The translations under genes were made by a program, and so were the position numbers. DNA of 64,000 nt from Luidia sarsii (lineage: Eukaryota > Echinodermata > Asteroidea > Paxillosida > Luidiidae): NCBI GenBank assembly GCA_949987565.1, contig OX465113.1:5430547-5494546 (forward strand). Direction: 5' to 3'. The notes beneath the pieces are model-generated. The model was given only the letters and a program-made list of their open reading frames with translations. It was not told the origin of the DNA and did no database searches. Shown here one piece after another: positions 23,179 through 36,524 of this stretch (position 1 is its first letter; each line of letters opens with the position of its first letter).

Positions 23179-24550
23179 AGCAGCCTGAATGTTTTCTTTG
23201 ACCACATCAATTCCTTCCATAGGACCATCAAATTCACATGGGAGCAGTCTCTTCAACAGACCCACTTTCTGGACGTCACCGTCCGGAAAGACCTCAATAC
23301 ACTCACTACTGACTTGTATTCTAAGCCCACCGACACTCATCAATATCTCCATTCCTCCAGTTGTCACCCTAGACACTGTAAGACTGGTATAGCTTACAGC
23401 CAGGCCCTCAGATTGAGGCGTATATGTTCCAATGAGTCTGACTTTCGCCGCCATACACGTGTATTGGCCAGTAACTTGGTTGCTAGAGGCTATAGTTCTC
23501 GCCAAGTGAAGAACTCCATTGCTAAAGTCTATTCCATTCCCAGAAGTTCGGCACTAAAACAAAAGCCACCAGGTCCCAAGGACAAGCCCAAGGTTCCCTT
23601 AGTTACTTCCTACCACCCCTCTCTTCCTCCTCTCAGGAAGATAACTAAGGAAAACCACCATATTCTCCACACTTCGGATCGTCTGGCTGAAGCCATTCCT
23701 AATTCGCCTGTTTTGGCTTTCAGGCGCCCCCGTAACCTGCGTGACTTAATTGTCCGAGCAGAGGTTCCCCCTTTGGACTCTTCACCTCCAACCAAATTTG
23801 GTACATTTAAGTGTACCTCTAAATGCATTGTTTGCAAGACACATGTCAAGGAAATAGACTCTTTCAATGGACATTCTTCTGGAACTACCCACACGACCTA
23901 TGGCTCTATCACGTGCACTACCTCAAACATCATATACCTCATCTCTTGTAGAGTTTGTAATATTCAGTATGTTGGCGAGACCAAAAACACCCTCAAAAAA
24001 CGTATCTATGGCCATAGGTCTACTATCAAAACTGGTAAAATGGACACCCCTGTTGGGTATCACTTCAATCTCCCTGATCATTCGATATCAGATATGAGTG
24101 TACTGGGCATAGAATCACTTGGTCACCGTAATAATGCTGTCCGTCTTAGCCGTGAGAAAATGTGGATGAAGCGTCTTCGGACTATTCAACCACATGGTCT
24201 CAACATCCAGGAGGGTAATGACTAACACCATGCAGCTTTCTGATAATCCTTCTTTTGTGTTCAGTCCTTCACACTTCTCTCTTTGATCTTTCCCCCTATT
24301 GTCACTAATCCCTACCCCACTCCTTGCCCTTCTCTTTGATCTTTCCCCCTCCTCTCATTAATCCCTACCCTACCCCCTGCCCTTCCCTTTGATCTCTCCC
24401 TACCAGCTTCACTCTTTGTCCTTTGTTTCTCATCCGTGTCCTATTCACTCTCCCCCCTTCCTTCGTGTACATGTATCTGTTTTGTCCTTGTCACTCTGCC
24501 TTTGAGAAAGGTCCTGCTAGGATCGAAACGTCAGGCCCACTAAATTTTAG
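23179..24550 (+). mobile_element. Penelope-like retroelement with GIY-YIG endonuclease, 5'-truncated
   Basis: An open frame to 24225 encodes the C-terminal part of a Penelope-like reverse transcriptase: LNVFFDHINSFHRTIKFTWE and FLDVTVRKD (RT thumb region). A Cys-rich linker follows (FKCTSKCIVCKTH), then a GIY-YIG nuclease: [29 protein letters not shown], then [20 protein letters not shown]. The RT catalytic motifs are missing because the copy starts at about 23179, where similarity to the copy at 51688-53703 begins. The 3'UTR ends with a pair of small hairpins and the shared terminus cgaaacgtcaggcccac, taaatttt at about 24550. In this family reverse transcriptase and endonuclease copy the RNA into nicked chromosomal DNA. 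No evidence this copy is active. Confidence 0.9.
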
Positions 24551-25251
24551 AATAACTTAATTTCTGTATCAATCAAAATCAACTTTGTATTCCTGACCTG
24601 GCTATATTTATCCTTCTTTTTTCTTCACTATTTTAAACTTTTATGACGACCCTCACAAAGCAGGCCTGAAACTGAAAAGGCTGAATTTATAAGATTTGAA
24701 TTTAAGACCTGTCTTACTAGCTACAGTAACTTTAGCCCTTCTTGAACTCCTTTCTTTAAACATTTTTTTTAAACATTTTTTTGTCCTTGTCACTCTGCCT
24801 TTGAGAAAGGTCCTGCTAGTGCTTGGATGGTAACGTCATGCCCACTAAATTTTGACATTTTTAAATTTCGATCGAAATCGAAAAAAAGGGTTAAAAAGGA
24901 AGTAAAAGGGCCAAGGTTACCGTTGCTAGACCTCTTTTGACTGTACGTGTAACTGTATAAGTGTCTATGATAAGCATTAGACCATTAGTTTCTCATCCCC
25001 GCCCGCATTTTCGTTCTGCCTCATCAAAATAAGTGGTTTTTTTTTATAAAACGATAAAAAAAGACAAAATTTTGATTGATTTTTGCTCATATTAAGTGAG
25101 ATAGAAAAAAAGAAAAGTACCCATATATCCTCCTTTAAAGAAAAATTAGGATGAGTAACTAATTTTTCTTTTTTTACCCATTAGCCTAAAATAGAATTTT
25201 GGAATTTTTGTGAGATTAATCATTGATATTAATTGATATGCAGTCGTTGCC
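24551..25251. other. Spacer before the FGGY gene with a second Penelope 3' terminus
   Basis: At 24781-24858 the Penelope terminal segment recurs (cctttgagaaaggtcctgct, then cccactaaattttga) without any coding part: a solo 3' end or local duplication. The remainder is AT-rich; the FGGY promoter presumably lies in 24900-25251 but shows no clear element. Confidence 0.55.
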
Positions 25252-28200
25252 ATGGATACAACTAGTGAGTCTGGCCTGTTCATTGGCATCGACGTCGGAA
25301 CGGCCAGTGTGCGGGCCGCTGTGGTCAATAGCGATGGTGTCGTCCTGGCAACCGAGAGCCGGCCAATCAGAATCTGGCAGTCGAGGGGGGAGGTCTACGA
25401 GCAGTCTTCGCAGAACATTTGGGAAGAATGTTGCTTAGCGGTCAATGTAAGAGGACATATCAATTGTTTATCCATCCATCCATTAAGAATAAAAAAACAC
25501 TTTTAGAGCATTTTGAGCATTGGGTTTGTTAAAGTTTGGATATAATAAGTAAGGAAGTGTATTTCAACCGGCAACTGCATGCATTCTCCCTAGAGGTCAT
25601 TCCTGCTGATGTTATGCATATTCATGAACACTCTTCACTCTGAGTAGCCAACATTAGAGTATACAGTATACATGAAATGTGCATAAACATGATGTAATGA
25701 ATTGGTCAAACAGACAAAGCGACCAGCCGAAAAGCGTTTTGGGGAAGAATGTCATTGCCAGGTGAATATATATACCTGCCTACAAGTAATGGTTCCGCAT
25801 GCATATATTCAACAGTGAGATAGCCCACGTAAGATCACTTCTTTGATGGGCTCATGTTCCTGCAGGTATTTGTCTCCAAAACTTATCACTTCGGAAGCCA
25901 AACTCAGGTTAGAAAAATGAACACAAAGCCAACACTTTTGAAAAATGGCAAAGAAAACTATGACTGGAAGTTGAACCCGAGACCTCCAGATGGTTTTGCA
26001 TACCAGGACTCTTCCCATCTGAGCCATTGCCAGCCCTTTGTAGATGGCAGTCTTCCCAAATACATGTAGTCAATTAGTCTCTGCCTGGTTGGGGTACCAG
26101 TCACTTGCATACTCATCAGTCTACGAATTAGCTCATGTGTTGTCATATTGTGGTCCAGTAACTGCATGAAGCAGCATTAGATATTAACTCTAACCAGGAT
26201 GAATGATGAAAACAAAGTAATTCTTGTGAAGGTCATTGAACACTACTGGAGTTTTTGAAGAGAAATCTTCAAGATGTTTCCAAAAGAAATGGTAAAAATT
26301 TCTTGCCTTTGTGAAAGGTCCTGATTTGTGAGATTTGCATATTTTGTCCGTGGACAGGAAGTTATGGATGGAATAGACAACCGACTCATCAAAGGAATTG
26401 GGATCGATGCCACCTGCTCCCTGGTTGCCATGGATACCAACTTTCAACCAATCACAGTCAGCACCACCGGTAATTGGTTAGCTAGTCTTGAGATTAGCTA
26501 GTGGCTTTCTAGAACAAATTCAAACAAATTAATTGATAATAATACTATTTTTTTTATTCCATTGGTTAAAAAAAGCCTTGCCAAAATGTGCCTATAGTCA
26601 TGTTGCACGCACATTTGTATGCATTTTTCATTGGTTTTGTACAATACAATATAAAATGGTTATATGCATCATCCTGTCTATGACCTTGAGATACAAGAAA
26701 TGCAACAGTACGTTACTCTGTTCATGCCCAATAATGAAACTGAATCCCCAGGCAAAAAGGCTTAATAAGTCCACACAAAATGTGTTCATTTCTTAGGCCC
26801 ATTCTCAGGGTTGTCCTCTCAGTGGTAGCTGTGGTGGATGTGTGATCATGACTATAGATGCCTTTGAGACAAAGGGCCTATGTAACTCAATGGGGTGCTT
26901 TGAACTAACCCACCTAGCCTGGTGGGGGCGCCATTAGTGATATGCAAAAGAGCTGATCACATAGTGATGACATAAAATGTTTTCAATGAAATGTTAGAAA
27001 CGATAAGACCTTGGCCAGACTAGACACTGATGAAAAACATGGCATTCAAAATACATCAGAAATCATAGGGGCCAGATGTTACGATCATAGCAGGACCTTT
27101 CTCAAAGGCAGAATGTCATGCTAGGATTGAAATGTTACACAATGTAGGCCCTCCTAATTTTTGATATTCGCTTTTTGGTCAATTTAGTCAGTAAGTAGTT
27201 TGCAACATTTTGGCATATTACAGCACTTGAAAAATGTTAAAAAGTTCCACTAAATCCATTGTAACTTGCAATTCAACACAGAATTCAAAAGTGAAATATC
27301 CAAGTGATGAAACCTTTGACAGACTAGCCAGTAAAGCAAGCGTTTCATCAACTTAAGTTCAACCAAACCCCCATCACAGAATTAAATGAGGGTTTGCCCT
27401 GCTTGGCGTAATGATTCGAAGAATGGGCAGGTATTACGTTGCATCCTAGATATTTATAACATGTATGATGTTTATTAAAAATGATATACAAAAATGTTGC
27501 AAACTGCTTACTGACTAAAATTACCAAAATGCAAATCTCAAAATTTAGTGGGCCTGACGTTTTGATCCTAGCAGGACCTTTGAGAAAGGTCCTGCTAGGA
27601 TCGAAACGTCAGGCCCACTAAATTTTGAGAGATGATGTTTATTTATTTAACATGATGATCATGATCTATGACGCAATGCGGTACTCGCCTCTGTACATTA
27701 TTTGAATCCATCACACGACCTCGACCAGCTCGGTGGTCAGGTGGTTAAGACGTACGTCTGCACTAGGAAGCAGGAGTCACGGGTTCGAATCCCACCCGAG
27801 CTGCCTGAAATTTTTTTAACAGGCAAAGCACTGAGCATTCAGTGCTTATTACATTGAGCAGGGCAAACCTTCATTGAATTACATTCTTTCCCCTCGACAC
27901 AAACATCAGATGTTATACCTTTGGTCATGACAGGATATTGCCTGAGAGTGCTGCATGACAGATTGCAATGGATTTCCCTAGTAAATTGAGCTATGATTGA
28001 TCATAAGCAAAGATCTTATAGCGCGCATAGCGCGCAAGATGGACTACTCTGAGCAAAAGGTGAAGTACGCACTGGACGCCATTTTAGTAAGCAACGGAAT
28101 CTGTCGTCTGCTTTCGGTGCTCCGAAAATGAAGCAGGAGAGTCACAAACAATAAAAAAGGTACAACTTTGGATGAGTGAACAGAATGCGATAACTTTCGA

Positions 28201-31200
28201 TGTGATGTGACCACGAAATGGAGAGAATGTGTGCGACTTTGCTTACTAAATTGGCGCCCGGTGCGTACTTCACCCGGATGCGTGTGATCTCGCAAGAGAA
28301 GGCTATCTTGCGCGCAAGCGCGCTATAAGATCTTTGATCATAACGCTCTCTAAGATGCACCCCAGGTACTCTTTTTAGTTAATGTTACGTACTGGGTTTT
28401 CTCTTTTCCTATATTGTGCGTCAGGCGACAACGCCAGGAATGTCATCATGTGGCTGGACCACAGAGCCTCAGAGCAGGCCGGCCAAATTAACGCCACCAA
28501 GCACCATGTACTGCAGTACATTGGTGGGACTATATCCCTGGAAATGCAGCCACCCAAACTGCTATGGCTCAAGCAGGTGAGGAGGCAGGACACCAGACTG
28601 TCTTAAGTATTAGGGCCGTTTTCCAAAACCCGGCTTAGGCTCCGGCTTTGTCTCTAGCTCTGTCATCTGTTTTGAAATACAAGACACGAAAATGGGAGGC
28701 CTTTGACTCTGTTTGTTAATGTTATACTGCATTTTGAAAAAGAATCCAAAGCTTCAACTTCAACAAAGAACTCCAACCTGTGTTTCAGCTTTTGGATGAC
28801 CGAGACGAAGCCGGAGCCAAAGCCCAAGCCAGGTTTTGGAAAAGGGCCTGGATAAGACTTGAAGGTTTGCATGGTGGAAATATTAAGTGGAAGTTTTGCG
28901 GTGACACCACGTAGCACTTCTCTTTCAAGAAGTGTGGCTCTGAAAAGAGCCGGTAACTCAATGTTTCGTGTAGTGTGTACTCTGCCCGTCGTCAGTCTGA
29001 CGAGGGGCAGAGTACACACTACCCAAAATGTTGAGAGCCGGTAACTCAATGTTTTGGGTAGTGTGTAACTGAAGTCTGTAAAAGATGTCTGTGAACTGTT
29101 TCAGGCGTAATAGGTGGATGTCATACATTCCGTTCACTGTATACATGAGCTTGAGCTGATTCATGACCCTCTCTCCCCAGCCTTCCTGTTAGGATCTTAG
29201 AAACGTAGAATCTGGCAACAACTCTTGGCTTAGGGGCGATAATGACTCCATCCTAGTAGGCCAGTTGTGGGTGGACTGGAGGAGTGGGGCATCCCACAGA
29301 CATTTTATGAGGCAGAGGTGGAGTTCAGCTTGGATTGAACGGACTGTAGACTGATCTGGACATTGCTCTTATAGGCGCATGACTTAAAAACATCGGCAGA
29401 CTTTGACATATGGATCCTGGCAGGGTCTCTCTCAAAGGCATGGTGACAAGGACAGAGACAGGCAGGAAGGGAGAGGAGTAATGGTACCTTGCTATTATTG
29501 CCCTTACAGGGAGGCTACACAATTTGCAATGTGCCAAATTTCCCGACATTTACAAATTACTTAATCAAGGTGTTAGGAATGGTATCAGCTAGACTTTCCA
29601 TGACATTTTAGTGCTAACAAAATCTATCATTTATGAGAAAACAGGAAATGTTTTTGATTTCCAGTGATGAGTTCATTTTATGAATACCGCCCTCTGTATA
29701 TGAATAGTGTTTTTATTTAATTTCATTTCCATGGTTTCTCAAGCCACAAGTCTTATCCATGGTTTCTCTCATGACATGGTTAACAAATTATGCTGAAACT
29801 TACTGAAACAACTTGAGTGTGTTACAGTAAAATGAGATAACTCAACCCAGTTAACTCGAACTTCCGTTTACCTCGAACACATAGGCTACAGTAATCCCGA
29901 CAAAAGAATAGGCATATACGTATATATGTATGTACACTGGGTTTTTTTATATCTCAAAATTTTAGTGGGCCTGACGTTTCGATCCTAGCAGGACCTTTCT
30001 CAAAGGCAGAGTGACAAAACAGATACATGTACACGAAGGAAGGGGGAAGAGAGTGAATAGGACACGGATGAGAAACTAAGGTCAAAGAGTAAAGCTGGTA
30101 GGGAGAGATCAAGGGGAAGGGCAAGGAGTAGGGTAGGGATTAGTCAGAAGAGAGGGAAAGATCAAAGAGAGAAGTGTGGAGGAGTGAAAACAAAAGAAGG
30201 ATTATCAGAAAGCTGCATGGTGTTAGTCATTACCCTCCTGGATGTTGAGACCATGTGGTTGAATAGTCCGAAGACGCTTCATCCACATTTTCTCACGGCT
30301 AAGATTAACAGCATTACTATGGTGACCAAGGGATTCTATGCCCAGTACACTCATATCTGATATCGAATGATCAGGGAGATTGAAGTGATACCCAACAGGG
30401 GTGTCCATTTGACCGGTTTTGATTGTAAACCTATGGCCATAGATACGTTTTTTGAGGGTGTTTTTGGTCTTGCCAACATACTGAACATTTTTGTTTTTAT
30501 ATCTCAAACGCCGGATAACTCATACCCGGTACTTTTCATCTATTTCCTGGAGTTTGAATTATTGATATTTTACTGTATTTAATGTATGCGTTGGGTGTGA
30601 CAAAGTATGGAAGTGCTTCTTTGACCTTTACAAATGGTTTACCCTACCTTTAAATAGGAAGACTGACACCATTTGTTTATCATTGGATATTGACTCAATT
30701 GAGTGTGAGGGAAGAAATGGAATGCACTTTTTGGTGACTTCTTTTTTTGCACACGTTCAAATGCCAGAATCTGCGGGAGGCATGTTGGGATAAAGCCGGC
30801 CACTTCTTTGATCTTCCGGACTTCCTCACCTGGAAGGCCACTGGCGCCCTGACAAGGTGACGTGAACTTTCTCCTCCTCGACCAGAGTCCCATGCCAGCC
30901 ACTGTAATTTGGGCGCACTCTTTCAGTCCGTACAATTCATTTTCCTGCTGGCATTTTTTGGACCTCATCCACTGTTCAAATCTCAAATGTCCGGTCCATG
31001 TGGCAGACCACCACACAAATTAAAACCTTGGTTTTCAGAAAACTGACCCAAGCTTTTCACACCTGATATTGAAGTTTGCGAGGTAACTGTATAAACCTGT
31101 TGGTGTTGTGTGTATTGAAGTCCTTCCGTAGTTAAAATTTGTGACTATTCACGTCACTGTGAAAAGCCCTATTGGAGCTTGGTTGAGCAAAACCTTAGAA

Positions 31201-34200
31201 ATTTTGTAAACAATTCAGCATTCCACTACTTGCTTCTTTAGAGAAGTGACAGGTATTAATGTATATTACAATCTCAAAAAAAGGGGAATTTTGTCCATCC
31301 AAAATGTCATACAAAAATGTTGCATTTCTGTCTAAAATTACTAAAATGCAAAGCTCATGGATTAAGAGAGGCCAGTGTTTCAATCCTAGCAGGAGATTTG
31401 AGAAATCCTGAATGTCCTCAGAATGCCTTGAGGAGTAAGATTTTTGAAAAATTATAAACCAGTTATCTAAGCCAATGAGGAATGTTATTGCTGTACAAAA
31501 GTCGCCTGCCAAAATGGTATGGCTCAGTGTTTGTCCTTTCTCCAAACCTTAAAGGTCCAATACAACATTGGGAAGATCGGAAAACATTGATGTCCACAGA
31601 TTTCCTTCTAATTTACACAGTTTGTAGATGGTCATGATAGAATCATCATGTTAAAATATTACGATATGGGATGCTGTAGTTCTCGAGAAATCTTCACTCA
31701 AACACCGACAAATGGTTTTATTACTCGCGAGTAATAAACTATTTCTTACACTACGGAACGGTGTGAAAACTGTGACTTTTTTTGCCTTTTCCTAATTTCT
31801 CAGATTACCATTTGAGCTAAAACCTTCGCAGGATTTCTTTTTTGCAATGTTTAATGGTTTACCACAAAGACTGTGGCAATCTTTTGACCTTTACCAATGT
31901 TGTATAGGGCCTTTAAAGTGCAAGGATTCCTTGTGGCTGACTCGGAGTGAGACAAATTTCAAAATTTGACAAATCTGCTTGTCTATCTGTCTTTCCGGTC
32001 TGTCTGCCTGTCTATGTGTCTGTCCGTTGTCGTAGGTCGCTGTGCTCGGTTGTGTGCAAGTGGACATACCAGGCTGACCAGACAGGGAGGAAGGAATGGG
32101 ATGGCTCTTTCTGGGAACAGATTGGTCTGGGCGACCTCAGGGAAGACCATTACTCCAAAATCGGTGAGTCGCGCAGTCTAATTCACGGACCTTTTTTGAG
32201 TTCATCTCAAGCCGTCCAAGTGCAACCTCAAAGGACTTTCAGTTTCAACAAAAGAGTTTGAAAATTCTTTACGTGATCCAAAATACACAGATCTAAGCAG
32301 GTCAGGCAGAAGCATTTTAAAAACCATATAGAAACAACTGCTGCATCAGGTACAAAGAAGTTGACGCACACATGCATTGTTATTCATTGAGGGGTTTGCC
32401 CTTCTGGACGTGTAGTTACATGTAGCGCAGTATTCTCAGCACTTTGTCCGACTTTCTGTCAACTGCTTGATTAACAAGAAAAATGCCGGCAGCTGGGTAG
32501 TCTTTGAACCCTGTATTCCCGCTTCCTAGTTCAGACATTATCCTCACCCGACCAGGCTCATTCAGCGGGGTCATAATATGATTTTTGCATCCAGAAGAAT
32601 GTAAATCAACGAGAGTTTGCCTGAAGCCCTGTCCGCATTGGACTCGGTAAAACTTACCGATACCATGGGAACTTTTCCCATTTTAAGTCCAGTGCGGACA
32701 GCCTGGGGACGTTTTCCACTCAGTAACTTTTTCCCGAGTCAAGCGGTTACTTTGACCGGCCAACTTCTGCCCAGGAAAAGTTATACCTGGTCACTTTTCC
32801 TAAGACAAAAAGTCCAGTGCGGACAGTGGTTACATTTGACCATTTTAGATTTTCCCATCGTCTTGCTAAAACCTTCTGAAAAAAAGGTCCAGTGCGGACA
32901 CGGCTTTACTCATTTATTGAGGTCATGCAGTATCTCCTGAAGGTAGATTCATGCGTGTTTTTTTCATTGTTTTTTTTTTACCTTTGCCTGACTAATATGT
33001 CTGCACACATCCAAGATCGTGCACATTTAGAAGTCCATACATTTGTTCAATTTGTTTTTCATAGGCCATGATGTTTTGTCGCCGGGGGAACCGGTGGGGT
33101 GTGGACTGACCAATCAGGCAGCTGAGGAGCTCGGGTTGCGGGTGGGGACACCAGTGGGCGTGTCCATCATCGACGCCCATGCAGGGGGACTGGGTATGAG
33201 GTTGAAATACACGCCACTTGCAGCAACTGAGGCACAGCCACCTCCTTCTCAGAGGAACGCACAATAAACAGGCCTTGGTATTGTTGCTAAGGAGGTGGTT
33301 TGACTCATATCCAGAGATATAATAATTCTGGCACTAAAAAGACAATGACTGCACGATATATTTTTGAAAAAGGGGACTGCATTTGGGCATGTACATTGCT
33401 TTCAAGAGCAAAGAAAAGTTAGTGTAATCTGAAATATTCAGTTGACGAGGTGCGAGACATCGTTTACAATTTCCCAGTCAGTCTTCCTGTGGGAAATACT
33501 TTATTTGTGATATCTATACAATTCCTATTTATGCAATTCACTTCAGGTTCTCTTTTTCCATAAGCAATATGGCCGTTTACAAAATAAATGAGAAGTCACT
33601 GGCCCTTGTGTTGTGATGAAAAGGCGAATTGACTTGGAATTCATATTCTACACAGTCACTCTGTTTCAAGCAAGGTGTATTTAAACCAGAAGCTTGGTCT
33701 AAAACTTGGTCCAACTTTTTTTTTTTTTCTTTTTCTTCTTTTTTTCCAACTTGGGAAAATTGCACGGAACATTAATTAAAGACTTGACGTACCAGCGGTC
33801 TCTCAAAATTTTGTGGCTGTTTATATCAAATGTTTTGGCTTATTTGGAAAATGGTAAAGAAAACTATTCAATGGCTGAACGTACCACAGCTCAGTCAAAT
33901 TGTCTCTGTTGCTTTTTTATCGAATGTTTGGCCGCTATTTTGAAAAGGGCAAAGAAAATTTTGCAGCCCTACATTGACCTGAAAAACACTACAAATGACT
34001 TGTTCTTTTACATTAGATGGAAGATTATACCATAATCTAGGAAACCTGATAAAAAGAGAGTTGTGCATGCAATTATTGCGACCCCACTAATGAAGAAATT
34101 TAACAGAATCACAATGCCTGGAATTAATGGTGACATATAACTACGGATACTTACATCAAATTTAACACACTGTCACTCTTTCCACTCAAACTCTCCAAAG

Positions 34201-36472
34201 CTGGATTGTTGAAGAATTAATTGTTTAGAATATCCCAGTAAGTTTTCCTTTACTTGGTTTAAATGTCAATGATTTTTATTTCTTCCACATCTCCAACTTC
34301 TGATTTACAGGAGTGCTTGGTGCAGATTTGTCACAGTATGGTTTAGCAGAAAGAGACGATGACAATGGAGCCATTTCATCTCGTCTTGCGCTTATCTGTG
34401 GAACGTCATCTTGTCACATGGCGGTAAGTCAGTGTGAGACGGGAACTCTGATCTTCATTTTCGCAGGATATAAGAAATAGAATGAGTCAATAGAGAAATA
34501 GAACGAGTCAATAGAGAAATAGAACGAGTCAATAGAGAAATGGAATGAGTCAATAGAGAAATGGAATGAGTCAATAGAGAAATAGAATGAGTCAATATAG
34601 AAATAGAATGAGTCAATATAGAAATAGAACGAGTCAATATAGAAATAGAACGAGTCAATATAGAAATAGAACGAGTCAATATAGAAATAGAACGAGTCAA
34701 TATAGAAATAGAACGAGTCAATACAGAATAAGAATGAGTCTATAGAGAAATAGAATGAGCCACTAGATAAATAGAATGAGTCAATAGAGAAATAGAATGA
34801 GTCAATAGAGAAATAGAATTAGTGAATAGAGAAATAGAATTAGTGAATAGAGAAATAGAATTAGTGAATAGAGAAATAGAATGAGTCAATAGAGAAATAG
34901 AATGAGTCAATAGAGAAATAGAATGAGTCAATAGAGAAATAGAATGAGTCAATAGAGAAATAGAATGAGTCAATATAGAAATAGAACGAGTCAATATAGA
35001 AATAGAACGAGTTAATAGAGAATAAGAATGAGTCTATAGAGAAATAGAATGAGCCACTAGAGAAATAGAATGAGTCAATAGAGAAATAGAATGAGTCAAT
35101 AGAGAAATAGAATTAGTGAATAGAGAAATAGAATTAGTGAATAGAGAAATAGAATGAGTCAATAGAGAAATAGAATGAGTCAATAGAGAAATAGAATGAG
35201 TCAATAGAGAAATAGAATTAGTCAATAGAGAAATAGAATGAGTCAATAGAGAAATGGAATGAGTCAATAGAGAAATAGAATGAGTCAATAGAGAAATAGA
35301 ATGAGTCAATAGAGAAATGGAATGAGTCAATAGAGAAATAGAATGAGTCAATAGAGATGTGGAATGAGTCAATAGAGAAATAGAATGAGTCAATAGAGAA
35401 ATAGAATGAGTCAATAGAGAAATAGAATGAGTCAATAGAGAAATAGAATGAGTCAATAGAGAAATAGAATGAGTCAATAGAGAAATAGAATGAGTCAATA
35501 GAGAAATAGAATGAGTCAATAGAGAAATGGAATGAGTCAATAGAGAAATAGAATGAGTCAATAGAGAAATAGAATGAGTCAATAGAGAAATGGAATGAGT
35601 CAATAGAGAAATAGAATGAGTCAATAGAGGAATGGAATGAGTCAATAGAGAAATAGAATGAGTCAATAGAGAAATAGAATGAGTCAATAGAGAAATAGAA
35701 TGAGTCAGTTGAGAAATAGAATGAGTCAATATAGAAATAGAATGAGTCGTTAGAGAAATGGAATGAGTCGTTAGAGAAATAGAATGAGTCAATAGAGAAA
35801 TAGAATGAGTCAATAGATAAATAGAATGAGTCAATAGAGAAATCGAATGAGTCAAAAGAGAAATAAAATGAGTAAATAGAGAAATAGAATGAGTCAATAG
35901 AGAAATAGAGTCATTGACAAATGCAGATAACTCATCATGAAAATATTCAGTAAAAATTAGAATGCTTTTCTGTTCTGAGTTAAAACAAAACAAAACAGTA
36001 GAACATTAACCACAAGCGGGTAAATGTCAAAGTCTAAAAACAGATATTTTAAACATCTAAAATTAAAATGCAAAAGTTGGGTCAATACCAGTTTTGTCTG
36101 AATTGCCTAGTTTATAACTGTCTTTGCAAATGAACTCCTCGTATCTTCCCAGTTAGTTACTTTTTCCAGCAGTTGTTGTAATTGTGAATTGTTAATTAAG
36201 TTGAAATGTTCATGAAAAAAAATGATCTTTTCAGTGTGAAAAGGCCTGAATAAAAGGAGACTTCTGGATTTGTTTGTGCCCAATTTGTAGATTAGCACCC
36301 AGCCTACCTTTGTGCCAGGTGTATGGGGTCCCTACTACAGTGCCATGGTGCCAGGCTACTGGCTGAACGAAGGTGGGCAGAGTGCTTCCGGCAAGCTGAT
36401 AGACCATGTCATAGAGACTCACCCAGCTTACCAAATGGCCCGTGACCAAGCTGAGCAGTGGTAAAGTTGCAG

Positions 36473-36524
<52 letters not shown>

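Noticed and set aside
27727..27802. Functional tRNA gene
   Set aside because: The acceptor stem and A/B boxes are good, but the T-stem has two mismatches, the anticodon loop has eight bases, and the same head-plus-body unit is dispersed, so it is a SINE head.
28014..28295. Minus-strand ORFs across 28044-28360
   Set aside because: They lie entirely within a palindromic MITE and show no protein features.
34455..35993. SISLLTH-repeat ORFs on the minus strand
   Set aside because: Register artefact of the 21-bp intronic minisatellite, antisense to FGGY.
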